From NCBI GenBank assembly GCA_024762755.1, contig JANTGX010000111.1, positions 1 through 7,218 of the forward strand: 7,218 bases of DNA, written 5' to 3'. Every line of letters starts with the position of its first letter. Position 1 is the stretch's first letter. This document shows, piece after piece, positions 5,024-7,218 of the stretch. The position numbers were made by a program, and so were the translations under genes. Source of the DNA: Gammaproteobacteria bacterium (GTDB lineage: Bacteria > Pseudomonadota > Gammaproteobacteria > SZUA-152). The notes beneath the pieces were generated by a model, which saw nothing but the letters and a program-made list of their open reading frames with translations, was not told the DNA's origin and searched no databases.

Positions 5024-5208
5024 TTGCCACAGAGACACAGAGGCCACAGAGAAAAGCCGTTTTGAAATGTCCGCACCGTCATTTCGGAGGAAGCCCGAAT
5101 CCAGAAACGCCGGATCTTCGAGTCGGTGTATTCCGGGTCCGCGCTGCGCTTCACCCGGAATGATGGACATCGTTCATTTTCTCCGTGAGCTCTGTGCCTC
5201 TGTGGCAA
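5024..5208. mobile_element. Nested palindromic element, MITE-like, between dapD and yffB
   Basis: Terminal arms at 5024-5055 and 5177-5208 are inverted repeats matching at 28 of 32 positions, both starting TTGCCACAGAG and ending GAGAAAA. The left arm holds three CACAGAG units (5028, 5036, 5045). Inside, a second inverted pair (5078-5094 and 5148-5164; 13 of 17 positions, TCATTYCGG then GAAGC) encloses a further hairpin. No transposase or credible ORF is inside and no target-site duplication is evident. I recall similar CCACAGAG-rich and CATTCCGG-type repeats from other proteobacterial genomes, which suggests an interspersed family, but this was not searched. It fills most of the 246-base dapD-yffB gap and could act as terminator, RNA-processing site or spacer in the operon message. 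Confidence 0.7.
5130..5161. repeat. REP-like hairpin inside the element
   Basis: ATTCCGGGT (5130-5138) and ACCCGGAAT (5153-5161) form a perfect 9-bp stem, and the 14-base loop contains GCGCTGCGC, which can pair with itself. It is the strongest single hairpin of the nested element and resembles common repetitive extragenic palindromes. No T-run follows on the minus strand, so it is not a classic terminator for dapD. Confidence 0.6.
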
Positions 5209-5222
5209 ACAAGCATTTATAG

Positions 5223-5238
5223 GGCAGATAGGTCTGCC
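5223..5238 (-). terminator. Small hairpin just after dapD, weak terminator candidate
   Basis: GGCAGA, a 4-base loop and TCTGCC form a 6-bp stem 11 bases after the dapD stop. On the minus strand it is followed by CTATAAATGCTTGTTT, only moderately T-rich. It might terminate part of the dapD transcripts or be a remnant of the native spacer outside the inserted palindrome. Confidence 0.3.
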
Positions 5239-5249
5239 GTCCGACCCGA

Positions 5250-6071
5250 TCAGATATCGCGCAGCAGTTCGTTGATACCGACCTTGCCGCGGGTCTTTTC
5301 ATCCACCTTCTTGACGATCACCGCGCAATACAGGGAGTAGCTGCCGTCCTTGGAGGGCAGATTGCCGGACACCACCACCGAGCCGGCCGGCACACGGCCG
5401 TAACTGACCTCGCCGGTCTCGCGGTCGTAGATCTTGGTGCTCTGGCCGATGTATACGCCCATGGAGATGACCGAGCCCTCTTCGACGATGACGCCCTCGA
5501 CCACCTCGGAACGGGCGCCGATGAAGCAATTGTCCTCGATGATGGTGGGGGCCGCCTGCAGGGGCTCGAGCACACCACCGATGCCGACGCCGCCGGAGAG
5601 GTGCACGTTCTTGCCGATCTGGGCGCAGGAACCGACCGTGGCCCAGGTATCGACCATGGTGCCCGAATCCACATAGGCGCCGATGTTGACGTAGGAGGGC
5701 ATCAGTACCACGGAGGGTGCGATGTAGGAGCCCTTGCGCACGGAGGCAGGCGGCACCACGCGCACGCCGGCCTCGCGGAAGTCGCGGGCATTGTATTCGG
5801 AGTACTTGGAGGGCACCTTGTCGAAATAGTTGGTGAAGCCGCCCTTCATGAATTCGTTGTCGTTGATGCGGAAGGAGAGCAGCACGGCCTTCTTCAGCCA
5901 TTCATGGACCAGCCACTGGCCATCGACCTTTTCCGCCACGCGCAATTCGCCACTGTCGAGCAGGCGGATGGCCTCGTTGACATATTCCTTGACGTGAGTG
6001 TCCACCGTGCGCGGGGTGATCTCGGCGCGGTTCTCGAAGGCGTCTTCGATGACTTGTTTCAGGTCGGCCAT
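5250..6071 (-). CDS. dapD: Tetrahydrodipicolinate N-succinyltransferase
   Basis: Transfers succinyl from succinyl-CoA to tetrahydrodipicolinate, the committing step of the succinylase branch of lysine/diaminopimelate synthesis in the cytoplasm. The product has 273 residues (E. coli 274) and aligns along its whole length with the E. coli protein as I remember it. The N-terminal helical domain contains RAEITP and WLKKAVLLSFRIND (58-71). The left-handed beta-helix domain of hexapeptide repeats runs from about 112 to 240 (MPSYVNIGAYVDSGTMVD, then NVHLSGGVGIGGVLEPLQ and SEVVEGVIVEEGS). Asp141 and Glu189, reported as important in the mycobacterial enzyme, are present. The C-terminus VDEKTRGKVGINELL is typical. 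The ATG at 6071 is chosen over an in-frame ATG at 6146 because AGAGGA lies 9 bases before it and the extra 25 residues would overlap dapC. It follows the dapC stop by 23 bases. Confidence 0.97.
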   Translation of the reverse strand: MADLKQVIEDAFENRAEITPRTVDTHVKEYVNEAIRLLDSGELRVAEKVDGQWLVHEWLKKAVLLSFRINDNEFMKGGFTNYFDKVPSKYSEYNARDFREAGVRVVPPASVRKGSYIAPSVVLMPSYVNIGAYVDSGTMVDTWATVGSCAQIGKNVHLSGGVGIGGVLEPLQAAPTIIEDNCFIGARSEVVEGVIVEEGSVISMGVYIGQSTKIYDRETGEVSYGRVPAGSVVVSGNLPSKDGSYSLYCAVIVKKVDEKTRGKVGINELLRDI

Positions 6072-6080
6072 GGTTTGTAG

Positions 6081-6086
6081 TCCTCT
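6081..6086 (-). promoter_or_regulatory. Ribosome binding site fixing the dapD start
   Basis: AGAGGA on the minus strand lies 9 bases before the ATG at 6071, in the 23-base gap after dapC. It rules out the longer reading that begins inside dapC. Confidence 0.65.
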
Positions 6087-6094
6087 AAATGATG

Positions 6095-7218
6095 TTAGTT
6101 CAGGGTTTCGCAGACACGGCGGATTCGTCGCGCCGCGTCGATGCATTCGTCCAATGGCGCGACGAGTGCCATGCGTACCCGGTTTTCGCCAGGGTTGAGA
6201 CCGTGGGCCTCGCGTGAAAGGTAACGACCGGGCACGACGCTGACGTTCTCGCGGGCGAACAACTCACGGCTGAAGGTCTCGTCGTCGAGCGGTGTTCGGG
6301 GCCAGAGGTAGAATCCGGCCTGGGGTCGCTCGACCTCGAGCACCGGCTGCAGGATCTGCAGCACGGCGTCGAATTTCTGCCGGTATTCGGCGCGGTTCTG
6401 CGCCACATGGGCCTCGTCGTTCCATGCCGCGATGCTGGCGGCCTGGCTGGGCAGCGGCATGGCACAGCCGTGGTAGGTGCGGTAGAGCAGGAACTTGGCC
6501 AGTATCTCGGCGTCGCCGGCGACGAAGCCGGCGCGCAGACCCGGCAGGTTGGAGCGCTTGGACAGGCTGTGGAAGACCACGCAACGCCGGAAGTCATCGC
6601 GTCCCATCTCTGCGGCCACCTGCAGCAGGCCCACCGGGGCCTGGTCTTCCTCGAAGTAGATCTCCGAATAGCATTCGTCGGCGGCGATGACGAAGTCGTG
6701 CGCGTCGGCCAGGGCGATCAGGCGGCGCAGGCTGGCGGCATCCAGCACCGCACCGGTGGGGTTGCCGGGCGAACACAGGTAGAGCAGTTGGCAGCGGCGC
6801 CAGACCTCTTCGGGAACGGCGTCGAAGTCCGGCAGAAGGTCGCTCTCGGCGGTGCAATTGACGAACCAGGGCTCGGCACCGGCGAGCAGGGCGGCGCCTT
6901 CGTAGATCTGGTAGAAGGGGTTGGGCATCACCACCAGCGGGTCCGCGCTGCGGTCGACCACGGCCTGGGCGAAGGCGAATAGGGCCTCGCGGGTGCCATT
7001 GACCGGCAGCACCTGGCTGGCCGGATCCACGGTGGCCGCGAAACGCCGCGACAGCCAGCCGGCGATGGCCTCGCGCAGCGGCGTCCCGCCCTGGGTCACG
7101 GGGTAGTTCTCCAGACCGTGCAGATGGCTGATGAGGGTTTCGACGACGAAGTGTGGCGGGGCGTGCCGGGGTTCACCGATGGAGAGGGCGATGGGGGACT
7201 TTTCGGGCGGCGGCTCGA
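6095..7218 (-). CDS. dapC: Succinyldiaminopimelate transaminase, N-terminus cut by window edge
   Basis: PLP-dependent class I/II aminotransferase that converts N-succinyl-2-amino-6-ketopimelate to N-succinyl-LL-diaminopimelate, using glutamate. The frame is open to the right edge and yields 373 residues. It begins with a P-rich segment followed by IALSIGEPRHAPP, which is the usual N-terminal motif of this subfamily about 30 residues in, so roughly 25-30 residues are missing. A GTG at 7099 is internal, not the start. Motifs in fragment numbering: VNGTREALF (about 72-80), PNPFYQIYEG (98-107), SPGNPTG (149-155), PLP-contacting Asp180 in ADECYSE, and Schiff-base Lys220 in SLSKRSNLPGLRAGF. VRMALVAPL near the end carries the carboxylate-binding Arg. 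Assignment as DapC rather than ArgD or a generic aspartate aminotransferase rests on the IALSIGEP and KRSNLPG motifs and on the dapD neighbour 23 bases downstream. Confidence 0.93.
   Translation of the reverse strand, partial: EPPPEKSPIALSIGEPRHAPPHFVVETLISHLHGLENYPVTQGGTPLREAIAGWLSRRFAATVDPASQVLPVNGTREALFAFAQAVVDRSADPLVVMPNPFYQIYEGAALLAGAEPWFVNCTAESDLLPDFDAVPEEVWRRCQLLYLCSPGNPTGAVLDAASLRRLIALADAHDFVIAADECYSEIYFEEDQAPVGLLQVAAEMGRDDFRRCVVFHSLSKRSNLPGLRAGFVAGDAEILAKFLLYRTYHGCAMPLPSQAASIAAWNDEAHVAQNRAEYRQKFDAVLQILQPVLEVERPQAGFYLWPRTPLDDETFSRELFARENVSVVPGRYLSREAHGLNPGENRVRMALVAPLDECIDAARRIRRVCETLN

Noticed and set aside
4972..5208. 78-codon open frame on the minus strand through the palindromic element
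   Set aside because: Its codons are those of the repeat itself, it runs into yffB in another frame and has no start signal; frames of this kind arise from such repeats and are often misannotated as small proteins.
5024..5208. CRISPR-like reading of the CACAGAG repeats
   Set aside because: The units are 7 bases with 1-2 base gaps inside an inverted-repeat arm; there are no spacer-length intervals and no cas genes.
6072..6146. Longer DapD starting at the ATG at 6146
   Set aside because: It overlaps the end of dapC and the family N-terminus starts at 6071, which has a good ribosome binding site.

Overview
The window looks like chromosomal DNA of a GC-rich gammaproteobacterium. The DapD and YffB products closely resemble their E. 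coli counterparts as I remember them, and the order dapC-dapD-yffB-dapE is one I associate with Gammaproteobacteria. The alkaline phosphatase is of the broad bacterial/animal type. An affiliation near Chromatiales/Ectothiorhodospiraceae is a guess from composition and layout only. No phage, plasmid, CRISPR, tRNA or rRNA feature is visible.

Left part (1-2773): a lipoprotein gene cut by the left edge reads leftwards. Diverging from it is a secreted alkaline phosphatase gene. The 191-base divergent region carries four PhoB-type half-sites at exact 11-base spacing, followed 10 bases later by a plausible -10 box, so the phosphatase is probably induced by phosphate starvation. The phosphatase gene ends in a good intrinsic terminator. 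Next comes a stretch of four 15-base tandem repeats that abuts the ribosome binding site of an unrecognised, cysteine-free secreted protein of 234 residues.

Middle (2774-3517): a PhnA/YjdM-family zinc-ribbon protein is encoded convergently on the minus strand. A 22-codon leader-like ORF and a stable hairpin lie just upstream of it.

Right part (3518-7218), all minus strand: dapC (cut by the right edge), dapD, yffB and dapE. DapD, DapC and DapE are the three consecutive steps of the succinylase branch of lysine and meso-diaminopimelate synthesis: succinylation, transamination and desuccinylation. dapC and dapD are 23 bases apart, and yffB and dapE 10 bases apart, as in an operon. The dapD-yffB gap is different: it is 246 bases long and filled by a 185-base nested palindrome with CACAGAG-type arms. 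This looks like a miniature mobile or interspersed repeat that landed inside the operon.

I see no convincing new multi-gene system. The observations most worth checking are the Pho-box array, the nested palindrome inside the dap cluster, the tandem-repeat leader with its unknown secreted protein, and the arginine-rich tail of the phosphatase.
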